A stretch of DNA of 14,456 bases from an uncultured Planctomycetales bacterium (GCA_937907525.1 CALCIB010000143.1:1-14456); one strand, 5' to 3'; shown: positions 1-6,972, counted from the stretch's first letter. Translations and numbers: made by a program. Notes: generated by a model not told the origin, from the sequence alone.

Positions 1-44
1 CTCATCCGGCCCTTCGGGCCACCTTCCCCCGCGAGGGGGGAAGG
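1..44. repeat. Two-hairpin intergenic repeat, copy A (probably cut by the window edge)
   Basis: Two adjacent perfect hairpins are visible. Positions 8-12 pair with 16-20 (GGCCC/GGGCC, loop TTC). Positions 22-30 pair with 36-44 (CCTTCCCCC/GGGGGAAGG, loop GCGAG). The unit begins CTCATCCGG and matches two units at 14292-14337 and 14411-14456. It lies 45 bases past the stop of the minus-strand methyltransferase, so it could act as a terminator or mRNA 3' end. Similar palindromic intergenic repeats are common in many high-GC bacteria; that comparison is from general knowledge. Confidence 0.85.
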
Positions 45-89
45 CCGTTGTTTCGACCGCGACGCCCTTATGGGACGGACTCCAAGCCG

Positions 90-881
90 TCACCCTTCCC
101 GACGGGCGACGGCGAACAACGACGTCCCAGTCGGGAGCGAGCCGCGAACCGCCAACGGATGTTCCAGCGCGTGGGCGGCCTTCAAGACCAGGGGGCCCGG
201 CCAGGGGGGGAGGGCCAGATGCCGAAGGTAGACCTCGGCCGGGTCGTCGCCGGGACGCGCGCGTTCGCGTCGCAGGCGTCGCCGCAGGATCGGGACCATC
301 CACGCCCCCCACCAGAGGATCGAGCGCAACGCCAGGCCGGAGCCCTCGAACGCCCGCGCCAGGTCGTCCGGCTCGTAGCGTCGACGGTGGCCCTGGACCG
401 CGTCGAACTCCGAGAACAAGGCCGGCAGCGCGGGAACGCTGGCGATCAGCGTCCCTCCCGGCGCGACCAGGCCGGCCAGGGTCGCGACCGCCGCGCCGTC
501 GTCGTCCAGGTGCTCGATCACGTCGAGCGCCAGCACCGCGTCGAACGTGTCGGCCTCGCGCCACTCGGCGAGCGGGCGCGTCAGATCGGCCTCGACGAGG
601 TCGCGGTCGGGAGCGTCGATCCGGGCGAGGATCCGGGGCGAGACGTCGAGCCCCGTCGCGCGATGACCGGCGGCCTCAAGCGCGTCCAGGGTCACGCCCC
701 AGCCGCAGCCGGCGTCGAGGATCCGCGCGGGGGCGCGAACCCCTTGCCGCGCCAGAAGCGCGAGGGTCAGCCGCGCGCGGGCCGACCACCAGGGATGTCG
801 CCGCACGGCCGCGCCGGAGCGGACCAGGATTTCCTCTCCCATGTGGTCGTCGGCGACCCCGCGCGACCATCGTCGGATCAT
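90..881 (-). CDS. Class I SAM-dependent methyltransferase
   Basis: A 263-residue protein predicted to transfer a methyl group from S-adenosylmethionine; the acceptor cannot be told from sequence. The Rossmann glycine-rich motif I, ILDAGCGWG, lies at residues 54-62. An acidic residue ending strand 2 is in GLDVS (D79). The motif DAVLALDVIEHL (114-125) is followed by LVAPGGTLIASVP (138-150), the post-motif loop typical of Methyltransf_11/UbiG-like enzymes. GHRRRYEPDDL (164-174) resembles the substrate-side region of lipid- or sugar-modifying relatives. No signal peptide or clear membrane segment is seen. The ATG at 881 is preceded by GGAGG with a 9-base gap, which supports this start; an internal Met at residue 14 is less likely. 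The gene stands alone, divergent from the FHA gene. Confidence 0.9.
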   Translation of the reverse strand: MIRRWSRGVADDHMGEEILVRSGAAVRRHPWWSARARLTLALLARQGVRAPARILDAGCGWGVTLDALEAAGHRATGLDVSPRILARIDAPDRDLVEADLTRPLAEWREADTFDAVLALDVIEHLDDDGAAVATLAGLVAPGGTLIASVPALPALFSEFDAVQGHRRRYEPDDLARAFEGSGLALRSILWWGAWMVPILRRRLRRERARPGDDPAEVYLRHLALPPWPGPLVLKAAHALEHPLAVRGSLPTGTSLFAVARREG

Positions 882-1055
882 CCGCGTCGTCCTCCACGAC
901 TCCCTTGAAATCGGGCCCGGATCAACTTAACCGATCCCGCCGTCGCCGCGAGGCCAATTTCGGCTGGCCGAGCCCGCCGCGCCCGGTCGATTCGTAGAAG
1001 ACGAGGGACGACCGCCGGCGCGTCGCGAACGGACGTCGAGACGCGATTCGGGGTG

Positions 1056-1083
1056 TTGGACTTACGAAGGAATCCGTTAGAAT
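1056..1083 (+). promoter_or_regulatory. Candidate sigma-70-type promoter upstream of the FHA gene
   Basis: TTGGAC at 1056-1061 and TAGAAT at 1078-1083 are separated by 16 bases. The -10 matches TATAAT at five of six positions; the -35 matches less well. The same TAGAAT hexamer occurs upstream of the antitoxin gene at 11210. It lies about 230 bases before the chosen start codon, so the leader would be long. Confidence 0.4.
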
Positions 1084-1229
1084 GACGTCGGCAGACGCGC
1101 GGCCGAAGGCCGACGTCCCACCGGCGGGCCCGACGTCCGTACCCGACGCAAGCCGACGACGTCCGCGCGCCGAGGCCGACTTTCGAATCGACGGACTCGC
1201 GACGCATGTCTTTCGACCGCGGGTTCGGC

Positions 1230-1235
1230 GATAAT
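1230..1235 (+). promoter_or_regulatory. Candidate -10 element (GATAAT) nearer the FHA gene
   Basis: GATAAT differs from TATAAT at one position and stands out in very GC-rich sequence. No good -35 is found at 16-18 bases upstream. It would give a leader of about 75 bases and is an alternative or second promoter to the site at 1056-1083. Confidence 0.3.
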
Positions 1236-1316
1236 CAGTCCTGACGGGTGTTGAGCGCGGCGTGTGGACGACGGCCCTCCCAATCGTTGTTGACCGAGAA
1301 GGTCGGGACGGTTTTC

Positions 1317-2204
1317 ATGAAGGTTCAGCTCATCGTGGTTCGAGGCAAGCCCGAGGGCAAGGTGATCCCGCTGTCGGGGCCCAAGTTCAAGATCGGTCGC
1401 GGCGAGACCTGCCACCTCAGACCCAACAGCGAACAGGTCAGCCGCGAGCACGCCGAGTTCTCGATCGACGACGGCGTCGTGACCGTCGCCGACCTGGGCA
1501 GCCGCAACGGGACGCTCGTCAACGGCAAGGCCCTGACCGAACCCTGCGTCCTGAAGGACGGCAACCTCGTGCAAGTGGGGCCGCTGACGTTCGCGGTCCA
1601 GATCACCGGCGCCCCCGCGGCCGCCGCGCCCAGGCCGGCGACCGCCAAACCCGCGGCCCAAACCCCGACCCCGGCCGCCGCGTCCCAGCCGGCCGCGAAG
1701 CCCCAAACCCAGGCGCGGCCCCAGGCCAAAGCCCCCGAGGTCCGCTCCGCCCCGGAGGACGTCCTTAACGAGGACATCGACTCCTGGCTCGTGGGCGAGG
1801 CGACCGGCAGCGCCCCCGACGCCCCCACCCAGGTCTACGGCGGCGACACCATCACCATCGCCGCCTTCAAGGACGCCGCCTCCACTCCCGCCAAGCCCGC
1901 CCCCGTCGAGGAAGAGGAGGAGGAAGAGGAGGAAGAGAACGAAGAAGACGAGGTCATCGAGGACTCGCTCGACGAGGACGAAGAGGAGGAAGAGGAAGAG
2001 GAAGAGGAAGAGGCCGTCGAGGAGTTCCTCGATGAGTCGAACCCGTTCTACGCCGCCAAGAAGGCCCAGAAGGACGCCGAGAAGGCCGCCAAGGCCGGCG
2101 GTGGCGGTGGCGCGGGCGGGGCCAACCAGCAGTTCAAGGACTCCAGCGACGCCGCCTCGGAGATCCTCAGCAAGCTCATGGAACGCCGACGCGCCTCCAA
2201 GTGA
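1317..2204 (+). CDS. FHA-domain protein with a long acidic C-terminal region
   Basis: A 295-residue cytoplasmic protein whose FHA domain (about 1-97) is expected to bind phosphothreonine peptides. Canonical FHA residues are present: IGRG (26-29), S42-R43-E44-H45, and the GSRNGTLVNG loop (61-70), including N64, G65, T66 and N69. Next come an Ala/Pro/Gln-rich linker (98-145), two nearly pure Glu/Asp tracts (198-211 and 215-236), and the short segment ESNPFYAAKK (240-249). A Gly-rich patch (261-268) and a basic tail ending MERRRASK finish the protein. The domain begins exactly at MKVQLIVV, so ATG 1317 is preferred over an upstream in-frame GTG at 1248, although neither has a strong Shine-Dalgarno site. 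MoxR follows 120 bases downstream on the same strand. The partner and kinase are unknown. Confidence 0.88.
   Translation: MKVQLIVVRGKPEGKVIPLSGPKFKIGRGETCHLRPNSEQVSREHAEFSIDDGVVTVADLGSRNGTLVNGKALTEPCVLKDGNLVQVGPLTFAVQITGAPAAAAPRPATAKPAAQTPTPAAASQPAAKPQTQARPQAKAPEVRSAPEDVLNEDIDSWLVGEATGSAPDAPTQVYGGDTITIAAFKDAASTPAKPAPVEEEEEEEEEENEEDEVIEDSLDEDEEEEEEEEEEEAVEEFLDESNPFYAAKKAQKDAEKAAKAGGGGGAGGANQQFKDSSDAASEILSKLMERRRASK
1908..2013 (+). repeat. Purine-only GAGGAA-type low-complexity tracts inside the FHA gene
   Basis: Two all-purine runs, 1908-1939 (32 bases) and 1980-2013 (34 bases), consist of GAG/GAA codons for glutamate. They are separated by a mixed acidic segment. Such repeats can slip in replication, changing tract length in steps of three, and could form mirror-repeat structures. 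The reading frame is intact here. Confidence 0.85.
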
Positions 2205-2257
2205 CGGTCGTCGGCGCGTCCGGCCCGACCGCCCACGGATCGCGCGTCTCGCCGCGG

Positions 2258-2285
2258 GTCGATCGGCCTTCTCCCGTCGATCGAC
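2258..2285 (+). other. Stem-loop between the FHA and MoxR genes
   Basis: GTCGATCG (2258-2265) pairs perfectly with CGATCGAC (2278-2285) across a 12-base loop. No U-run follows, so an intrinsic terminator is doubtful. It may be an mRNA processing or attenuation structure, or chance. If it does not stop transcription, FHA and MoxR form one unit. Confidence 0.3.
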
Positions 2286-2324
2286 GCCCCATTCACGATC
2301 CTCGATCCCACGCCGTTCCGCCTC

Positions 2325-3335
2325 ATGACGACCCCCGAACCCCTCGCGCTTGAATCCGGCATCGAGAACGCCCGTCGCGAGCTGGACGACCTCGTCCGGC
2401 GCCTGGAAACCGTGGTCGTGGGGCAGCGGCCCCTGATCGAGAAGCTCGTCGTCGCGCTGCTGGCGGGAGGACACGTCCTGGTGGAGGGCGTGCCGGGGCT
2501 GGCCAAGACCCGCGCCGTCCGGGCGCTGGCGCGGGCGCTGGACCTACCGTTCCGCCGGATTCAGTTCACGCCCGACCTGCTGCCGGCCGACCTCACCGGC
2601 ACCCAGATCTACCGCCCGGCGACCGGGACGTTCGACGTCCGCCCCGGGCCGATCGTCACCAGCGTGCTTCTGGCCGACGAGATCAACCGCGCGCCGGCGA
2701 AGGTCCAAAGCGCGCTTCTGGAGGCGATGCAGGAGGGTCAGATCACCGTCGGCGACGAAACCATCGTCCTGCCGGAGACCTTCTGGGTCCTGGCCACCCA
2801 GAACCCCATCGAGCACGAGGGGACCTACCCCCTGCCCGAGGCCCAGCTCGACCGCTTCCTCCTGAAAATCCTGGTCGGCTACCCCGACCGCGACGCCGAA
2901 CTGGCGATGCTCGACCTGCCGACCGTCGCGGACGCCTCGCGCCCCGACGCCTGGCTCGACGACGCCCCGGCGCTTTTGAACCCGGCCGACGTGCTCCGAC
3001 TGCGGCGGCTGACCGCCTCGATCCAGGTCGCCGACGCGATCAAGGAATACGTCGTCGACCTGGTCCGCGCCACCCGCGATCCGGAGGCGTTCGGGCTGGG
3101 TCTGGGTCCGCTGATCGAACTGGGCGCCAGCCCCCGCGCGACGATCTCGCTGGTCCGCGCGGCGAGGGCCCACGCCCTGCTTCGGCGCCGCGACTACGTC
3201 ACCCCCCACGACGTCAAATCCATGGCCCGCGACGTCCTCCGCCACCGCGTGGTCGTCAGCTACGAGGCCGACGCCGAGGGCCTCTCCGTCGACGACGTCC
3301 TGACGAGGATCCTCGACCACGTCCCCGTCCCCTGA
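2325..3335 (+). CDS. MoxR-family AAA+ ATPase
   Basis: A 336-residue cytoplasmic ATPase of the MoxR group, which act as chaperone-like remodellers that help assemble or activate partner proteins. Visible motifs: Walker A GVPGLAKT (55-62); Walker B VLLADEIN (114-121); sensor 1 ATQNP (157-161); the LPEAQLDRF segment (170-178) with a likely arginine finger at R177; and sensor 2 GASPRA (267-272). RAHALLRRRDYVTPHDV (281-297) is the usual C-terminal lid of the family. Length is normal. No clear Shine-Dalgarno site precedes ATG 2325, but the protein starts where family members usually do. MoxR genes are normally followed by DUF58 and von Willebrand A-type genes; here the next gene is convergent, so this MoxR is orphaned and its nearest neighbour is the FHA gene. 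Confidence 0.95.
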   Translation: MTTPEPLALESGIENARRELDDLVRRLETVVVGQRPLIEKLVVALLAGGHVLVEGVPGLAKTRAVRALARALDLPFRRIQFTPDLLPADLTGTQIYRPATGTFDVRPGPIVTSVLLADEINRAPAKVQSALLEAMQEGQITVGDETIVLPETFWVLATQNPIEHEGTYPLPEAQLDRFLLKILVGYPDRDAELAMLDLPTVADASRPDAWLDDAPALLNPADVLRLRRLTASIQVADAIKEYVVDLVRATRDPEAFGLGLGPLIELGASPRATISLVRAARAHALLRRRDYVTPHDVKSMARDVLRHRVVVSYEADAEGLSVDDVLTRILDHVPVP

Positions 3336-3354
3336 CCCCGCTCCACCACGAGGA

Positions 3355-3384
3355 CGACCGGCGCCGTGTACGGGGCGCCGGTCG
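3355..3384. terminator. Strong hairpin between convergent MoxR and sulfatase genes
   Basis: An 11-base-pair perfect stem (CGACCGGCGCC at 3355-3365 with GGCGCCGGTCG at 3374-3384) closes an 8-base loop. A second short helix (3343-3347 with 3386-3390) can stack outside it. It sits between two convergent stop codons, 19 bases after the MoxR stop and 7 bases from the sulfatase stop. There is no T-run on either side, so it may need Rho or work only as an mRNA 3' end barrier. Confidence 0.55.
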
Positions 3385-3391
3385 AGGTGGG

Positions 3392-4855
3392 TCAACGGGT
3401 GGCCGCCGGGGTGGATGGGAGGGGGGGCCGCCGTTCCGCGGGAGAGGCCAACCAATCCGGCCAGACCGGCGACTCCTCGCGTACCTCGAGATAGATCTCC
3501 CGCATCTTCGCCTTTAGATCGGCCAGCCGTTCCGGTTCGTCGCCGCTCCGGTCCCGCGTCTCGCCGATGTCGGTTCGCAGGTCGTAGAGTTCGAAATCCG
3601 TCAGCTCCGCCTTCTTCATCTCCTCCATCTGACCGGGGAGGATGCTGGCGCCGGTGCGGGGGGGCATCGGCGTGATCCCCGCGAGCAACTTCCAATCGCC
3701 CTCCCGGATGGCGACCTTCTTCGGGGTCGCCCCGAAGCTGAACTGCCAGTACAGCGGTCGTTTCCTGACGATCGGCTCGCCGTCGAACACGGGGAGCAAC
3801 GAGGCGCCGTCCAGCGTTCGATCCCCGGGGGGCTGACCGCCGGCGATCGCGCAGAACGTCGGCAGCCAGTCGACGGCGGAGACGGGTTCGTCGCTCTCGG
3901 CGCCGGCGGTCGAACGGCCGGGCCAGCGGATGATCGCCGGGACGCGAATCCCGCCCTCGTACACGTTCCCCTTCACCCCGCGCAGGGGGCCCGCCGAGCC
4001 GAAGGGGTGCTTCGGAGGCGTCGCCGGGCCGTTGTCGCTGGTGAACACGACGAGGGTGTCGTCGCGATGCCCGCCCTCGTCGAGGGCCGCGAGGATCTTG
4101 CCGACGGCGGCGTCCATCTGGGTGATGTTGGCGTGGCGCTCGCGGCGCCTCGGATCGGCCACGTCCGGATACTGGTCGAGGTACTCGGGGGCGCTGGCGA
4201 TCGCCTCGTGCGGCTCGTGGAAGGCGACGTACAGGAAAAACGGCTTTTCGGGCCGATGGATTTCCTTCAGCCAGTGGATCGCCTCGTCCGCGACGATGAG
4301 CGACGAGTAGCCTCGCGTCTCGCCGACCGGCTTGCCGTTGCGGACGAAGTTGCGTGGATTGCGGTGCGACGGGATCGCGTTGTTCTGGGTCGCGAACCAG
4401 TAATCGAACCCGTGGTCGTTCGGCTGCGGCTGATCGGGACTGTTGAAGCGGCCGTTGAGATGCCATTTGCCGACGAGGCAGGTGTCGTAGCCGGCGTCCC
4501 GGAGGAGGGTCGCGACCGTGACCTCCTCGCGCCGGAGGTGGACCGGCGAGCCGTCCCCGATCCAGTTGTGGACGCCGACCCGATGCGGCGCGCGGCCGGT
4601 CATCAGTCCGGCCCGCGAGGGGGAGCAGATCGGGGACGCGGCGTAATAGCTCGTCAAGCGGAGCCCCTGGGAGGCCAGGCGGTCGATGTGCGGCGTCTTG
4701 ACCACCGGGTGGCCGTAGCAGGCGACGTCGCCGTATCCCAGGTCGTCGCTCATCATGAACAGGACGTTGGGCCGCGGCGGGCCGTCCGCGGGGGGAGCGG
4801 CCGTCGCGACGGCCGCGGTCGTGCAGCAACAGAAGGCCAGAACCGTGCGGAGCAT
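3392..4855 (-). CDS. Secreted formylglycine-dependent sulfatase (arylsulfatase type)
   Basis: A 487-residue enzyme expected to hydrolyse sulfate esters outside the cytoplasm, probably on sulfated polysaccharide fragments. The substrate cannot be told. The N-terminus looks like a Sec signal peptide, with cleavage likely near residues 18-22. The active-site signature C77-S-P-S-R81 carries the cysteine that a formylglycine-generating enzyme converts. Other expected residues are present: D37 and D38 in MMSDD, K130 and H132 in GKWH, H213, D274 and N275 in SDNG, and K295 in GVKGN. Length fits the S1 sulfatase family. An in-frame TTG lies two codons upstream, but the Shine-Dalgarno site at 4863-4871 fits ATG 4855 and leaves no room for the TTG. 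The DUF1559 gene lies 75 bases upstream on the same strand and may be cotranscribed. Confidence 0.95.
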   Translation of the reverse strand: MLRTVLAFCCCTTAAVATAAPPADGPPRPNVLFMMSDDLGYGDVACYGHPVVKTPHIDRLASQGLRLTSYYAASPICSPSRAGLMTGRAPHRVGVHNWIGDGSPVHLRREEVTVATLLRDAGYDTCLVGKWHLNGRFNSPDQPQPNDHGFDYWFATQNNAIPSHRNPRNFVRNGKPVGETRGYSSLIVADEAIHWLKEIHRPEKPFFLYVAFHEPHEAIASAPEYLDQYPDVADPRRRERHANITQMDAAVGKILAALDEGGHRDDTLVVFTSDNGPATPPKHPFGSAGPLRGVKGNVYEGGIRVPAIIRWPGRSTAGAESDEPVSAVDWLPTFCAIAGGQPPGDRTLDGASLLPVFDGEPIVRKRPLYWQFSFGATPKKVAIREGDWKLLAGITPMPPRTGASILPGQMEEMKKAELTDFELYDLRTDIGETRDRSGDEPERLADLKAKMREIYLEVREESPVWPDWLASPAERRPPLPSTPAATR

Positions 4856-4862
4856 GCGCAAT

Positions 4863-4871
4863 CTCCCCCTT
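4863..4871 (-). promoter_or_regulatory. Shine-Dalgarno site that decides the sulfatase start
   Basis: On the minus strand this reads AAGGGGGAG, leaving 7 bases before ATG 4855. For the alternative TTG at 4861 the gap would be one base, which is too short. The site therefore supports the ATG. Confidence 0.7.
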
Positions 4872-4907
4872 CGACGAAAAAGGCCGCGAGTCTGGATTTC
4901 ACGAGGC

Positions 4908-4924
4908 GGCGGGCCTCGCCCGCC
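4908..4924 (-). other. Short hairpin between the DUF1559 stop and sulfatase
   Basis: GGCGGGC (4908-4914) pairs with GCCCGCC (4918-4924) around a 3-base loop, just downstream of the DUF1559 stop codon on the minus strand. A run of five T on the minus strand lies further on near 4877-4881, too far from the stem for a textbook terminator. It could lower transcription into the sulfatase gene without blocking it. Confidence 0.3.
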
Positions 4925-4930
4925 CCGCCG

Positions 4931-6028
4931 TCAGTAGGAGTCGGCGGAGACCACCTCGCCCTGCGCGCGCGAGCCCAGGCCCCACAGCGTCTGCAGGCTG
5001 ACGGAATCCTTGATGAACCGGACGGAGCCGTCGCCGAACATGACGTTGCAGCCGCCGGAGTGGAAACTGCTGAGGCCGAACATGCCGGGGCTGAAGTACG
5101 AGTTCGAGAAGCCGCAGTTCGGGACCTTGGGGTTCGGGGCCATCACGACGTTGCCGAGCGTGAGCGTCGGGAAGGCGATCGCCCAGTACTGTCCGAGCGT
5201 GACCGTCCGAGGCCCCCGGGCCGTGGCCCGGGCGGCGGAGCATTGTTGCGTCCACTGGACGAACGCCGCCGCGTTGGCGGGCCCCGGGATCATGGCGGGC
5301 GTGTTCCGCGTCAGGCTCCCGGCCCCGGCGAAGATGACGTCCTGGGGGATCGTCACGGCGTTGACGTTGCCGGTGCCGGGCCTCCACTCGCCGAAGGCGA
5401 TCGTGTTGCTCAGCCCGTCGGTCACGGCCGAGAGCTTCACCGGGGCCACGTTCACGGCGTCCCCGCCGAAGTAGAACAGTCCGTTGGGCGGCCCGCCGGT
5501 CTGGGTCGCGTCGAACTCGAGACTCGAGCCCATCGAGGCGAAATAGCAGTTGCCCGTCACCTGGTAGTTGAGCAACGTCGTGCCCCCGGCCATCCCCATC
5601 CCGGTGTACGAGGGGACCGGCGAGGACGGGCAAAGGAACGTGGCGATCCGGGTCAGGGCCACCGTCTGGTTGCAGGCGACCCCGTACGTGTCGTTCAGGA
5701 TCGGCAGGGAGAAATTGACGGAGTTCGCCAGCGGTTGCTGCTCCATGTAGCCGAGGATCCGGACGTGGGCGCTGAAGTCCCCGTGGACGAGCCTTCCGGC
5801 CATCGCCGACCACACCGCCTGCTGCCCCGGCGGGAAGCTGTCGTTGGTGCTGACGTAGTTGTGCAGGCCGAGGCCGATCTGTTTCAGGTTGTTGGAGCAC
5901 TGGGCGCGCCGCGCCGCCTCGCGCGCCGCCTGCACGGCGGGCAAAAGCAGCGCGATCAACACGGCGATGATCGCGATCACCACCAGAAGTTCGATGAGGG
6001 TGAACGCCCGGCGACTGTGGTGGTTCAT
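4931..6028 (-). CDS. DUF1559 pseudopilin-like protein with prepilin N-terminal cleavage motif
   Basis: A 365-residue member of the DUF1559 family, which is greatly expanded in planctomycetes and has no settled function. The N-terminus has a type IV prepilin/type II pseudopilin methylation motif, RRAFTLIELL (6-15), with processing expected between A8 and F9, followed by a hydrophobic helix to about residue 29. The family segment PAVQAAREAARR (30-41), then C44-SNNLKQIGL, follows. The C-terminal signature HSGGCNVMFGDGSVRF (about 323-338) and the final VVSADSY are also typical. A longer frame starts at 6121, but a GGAGG 5 bases before ATG 6028 and the leader motif make 6028 the start. It is likely membrane-anchored with the bulk outside. 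The sulfatase gene follows, so the two may share a promoter. Confidence 0.95.
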   Translation of the reverse strand: MNHHSRRAFTLIELLVVIAIIAVLIALLLPAVQAAREAARRAQCSNNLKQIGLGLHNYVSTNDSFPPGQQAVWSAMAGRLVHGDFSAHVRILGYMEQQPLANSVNFSLPILNDTYGVACNQTVALTRIATFLCPSSPVPSYTGMGMAGGTTLLNYQVTGNCYFASMGSSLEFDATQTGGPPNGLFYFGGDAVNVAPVKLSAVTDGLSNTIAFGEWRPGTGNVNAVTIPQDVIFAGAGSLTRNTPAMIPGPANAAAFVQWTQQCSAARATARGPRTVTLGQYWAIAFPTLTLGNVVMAPNPKVPNCGFSNSYFSPGMFGLSSFHSGGCNVMFGDGSVRFIKDSVSLQTLWGLGSRAQGEVVSADSY

Positions 6029-6240
6029 CGGTACCTCCGCGAAGGTTCTCGGCCGCGCCGATCGGTCGCGACCGTTCGATGTATGAGATGAAAGCGGGCC
6101 GCGAGAGGAGACGGAAACCATGGCCCGAACCGATCATCGATATGCGACACTATCCGATGCTTGCGTGCGCCGCAAGGAAAACCGCCGACTCTTTCCACGA
6201 AATGTTTAACGGAGACGTCCGCGGCGGGCCCCGCGCGACT

Positions 6241-6252
6241 GGCGTATACGCC
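6241..6252. promoter_or_regulatory. Perfect 12-base palindrome, possible operator
   Basis: GGCGTATACGCC is fully self-complementary and lies between divergent genes, about 210 bases from one start codon and 260 from the other. This is the place and form of a dimeric regulator site, but no regulator gene is nearby and a single copy is weak evidence. Confidence 0.2.
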
Positions 6253-6363
6253 GCGGCTTCCGACGATCCTCGGCGCTTCCGCGCGGTCGTCGGGGTCCCA
6301 CGCGCCGGCATGCCCTTGCCTCCCGGCGTCGGACCGTGGAATACTCTGTCGAGCGGCCCGCGC

Positions 6364-6399
6364 GTCCGCCGGGTCCGCCGGGTCCGCCGCGACCGCCGG
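6364..6399 (+). repeat. Four tandem 9-base repeats (GTCCGCCGG type)
   Basis: Two exact copies of GTCCGCCGG (6364-6372, 6373-6381) are followed by GTCCGCCGC (6382-6390) and GACCGCCGG (6391-6399). They lie about 110 bases before the lipoprotein start, so they would fall in its leader or promoter region. Copy number may vary between strains. Confidence 0.75.
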
Positions 6400-6498
6400 G
6401 GCCGGCCGAGGAGGGAGGCCGACGGACAGCCGCCCATTGAGGATCGATACGACCGCGAGCGGAACGCTTTAGGGTCGTTTCCAGTGAATTTCCGTGCC

Positions 6499-6504
6499 GG
6501 GAGG
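6499..6504 (+). promoter_or_regulatory. Shine-Dalgarno site that decides the lipoprotein start
   Basis: GGGAGG followed by 6 bases and ATG 6511. The same reading frame is open from 6079, but no site of this quality or signal sequence accompanies the earlier starts. Confidence 0.7.
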
Positions 6505-6510
6505 CGCCAA

Positions 6511-6972
6511 ATGCTTCGTCGGATCGAACCCGATGCAAGGCCGCTCGCCGACCCTCGAAAATCAGCCGTCGCGGCGCGAAGGGGAGGGCCGCTCGCGCGG
6601 TCCCTCGCCATCGCCGTCATGGCGTGCGCCGGTCTGATCGGTTGCGGCGGCGGGGAGACCGTCTCGATTTCCGCGCCCTCCACCGAGGAGGCTCGTCGCG
6701 CGATCACCGAGGCCCTCGACGCCTGGAAGGAGGGGACGACGGCGGAACTGGAACGCCGCGAGCCCCCGTTGCGGTTCTACGACTCCGATCGCGATCAAGG
6801 CGTGAAGCTCCTGGACTTCGCCATCAAGGAGCCCGCGACGGAGGCCGGGTCGGTGGTCGAGGTTCCCGTCACGTTGACGTTCCAGAAGGGCCGAAGCGGG
6901 CGAAGGAGTCACGACGCCGTTTATCAGGTCACTCTCCAGCCCGACGTCGTGGTGCTGCGCAGCGACCCGTAG
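6511..6972 (+). CDS. Small predicted lipoprotein of unknown function
   Basis: A 153-residue protein not assigned to a family. A basic N-terminus of about 30 residues precedes a hydrophobic core (about 31-43) and a lipobox, LIGC, whose cysteine C45 would be lipidated after signal peptidase II cleavage. A Gly-Gly-Gly follows the cysteine. The mature part of about 109 residues starts with a helical-looking segment (TEEARRAITEALDAWKEG, 57-74) and ends in alternating strands (115-150), with no cysteines or obvious catalytic motif. This pattern, helix then beta sheet, could suit a small cystatin- or NTF2-like fold, but that is a guess. It is probably anchored in a membrane facing the periplasm. The n-region is long for a lipoprotein, so a start inside it is possible. 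It stands alone and is convergent with the Sir2 gene. Confidence 0.75.
   Translation: MLRRIEPDARPLADPRKSAVAARRGGPLARSLAIAVMACAGLIGCGGGETVSISAPSTEEARRAITEALDAWKEGTTAELERREPPLRFYDSDRDQGVKLLDFAIKEPATEAGSVVEVPVTLTFQKGRSGRRSHDAVYQVTLQPDVVVLRSDP

Larger units (their letters stand above)
882..1316. other. Divergent intergenic region between methyltransferase and FHA genes
   Basis: This 435-base stretch has no convincing gene. It holds two promoter-like sites for the plus-strand FHA gene (1056-1083 and 1230-1235). It also holds five GACGTC palindromes, starting at 1032, 1084, 1112, 1132 and 1158. The minus-strand promoter of the methyltransferase should lie near 900-960, but I could not identify a convincing -35/-10 pair there. 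Confidence 0.6.
6029..6510. other. Divergent intergenic region between DUF1559 and lipoprotein genes
   Basis: This 482-base stretch contains open frames but none with coding support. It holds a perfect 12-base palindrome (6241-6252), a 4 x 9-base tandem repeat (6364-6399), and the ribosome-binding sites of both neighbouring genes. AATACT near 6339-6344 is a weak -10-like site for the plus-strand gene. I see no convincing promoter for DUF1559. Confidence 0.5.

Noticed and set aside
2544..4829. A 761-codon open frame on the minus strand covering the MoxR and sulfatase genes
   Set aside because: It runs antisense to MoxR and out of frame with the sulfatase, shows no domain or signal sequence, and has the Arg/Gly/Pro-rich composition expected of shadows in GC-rich DNA.
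4820..4855. Sulfatase as a lipoprotein because of three cysteines in its leader
   Set aside because: The residues before the cysteines do not form a lipobox, and a normal signal peptidase I site with small residues follows.
4007..6091. A 694-codon open frame on the plus strand opposite the sulfatase and DUF1559 genes
   Set aside because: It is antisense to two well-supported genes and its translation is low-complexity Arg/Val/Asp-rich without recognisable motifs.
6079..6510. N-terminal extension of the lipoprotein frame by 144 codons
   Set aside because: The extension is Arg-rich, includes the 9-base tandem repeat, and would bury the lipoprotein signal; the Shine-Dalgarno site at 6499-6504 supports the inner start.
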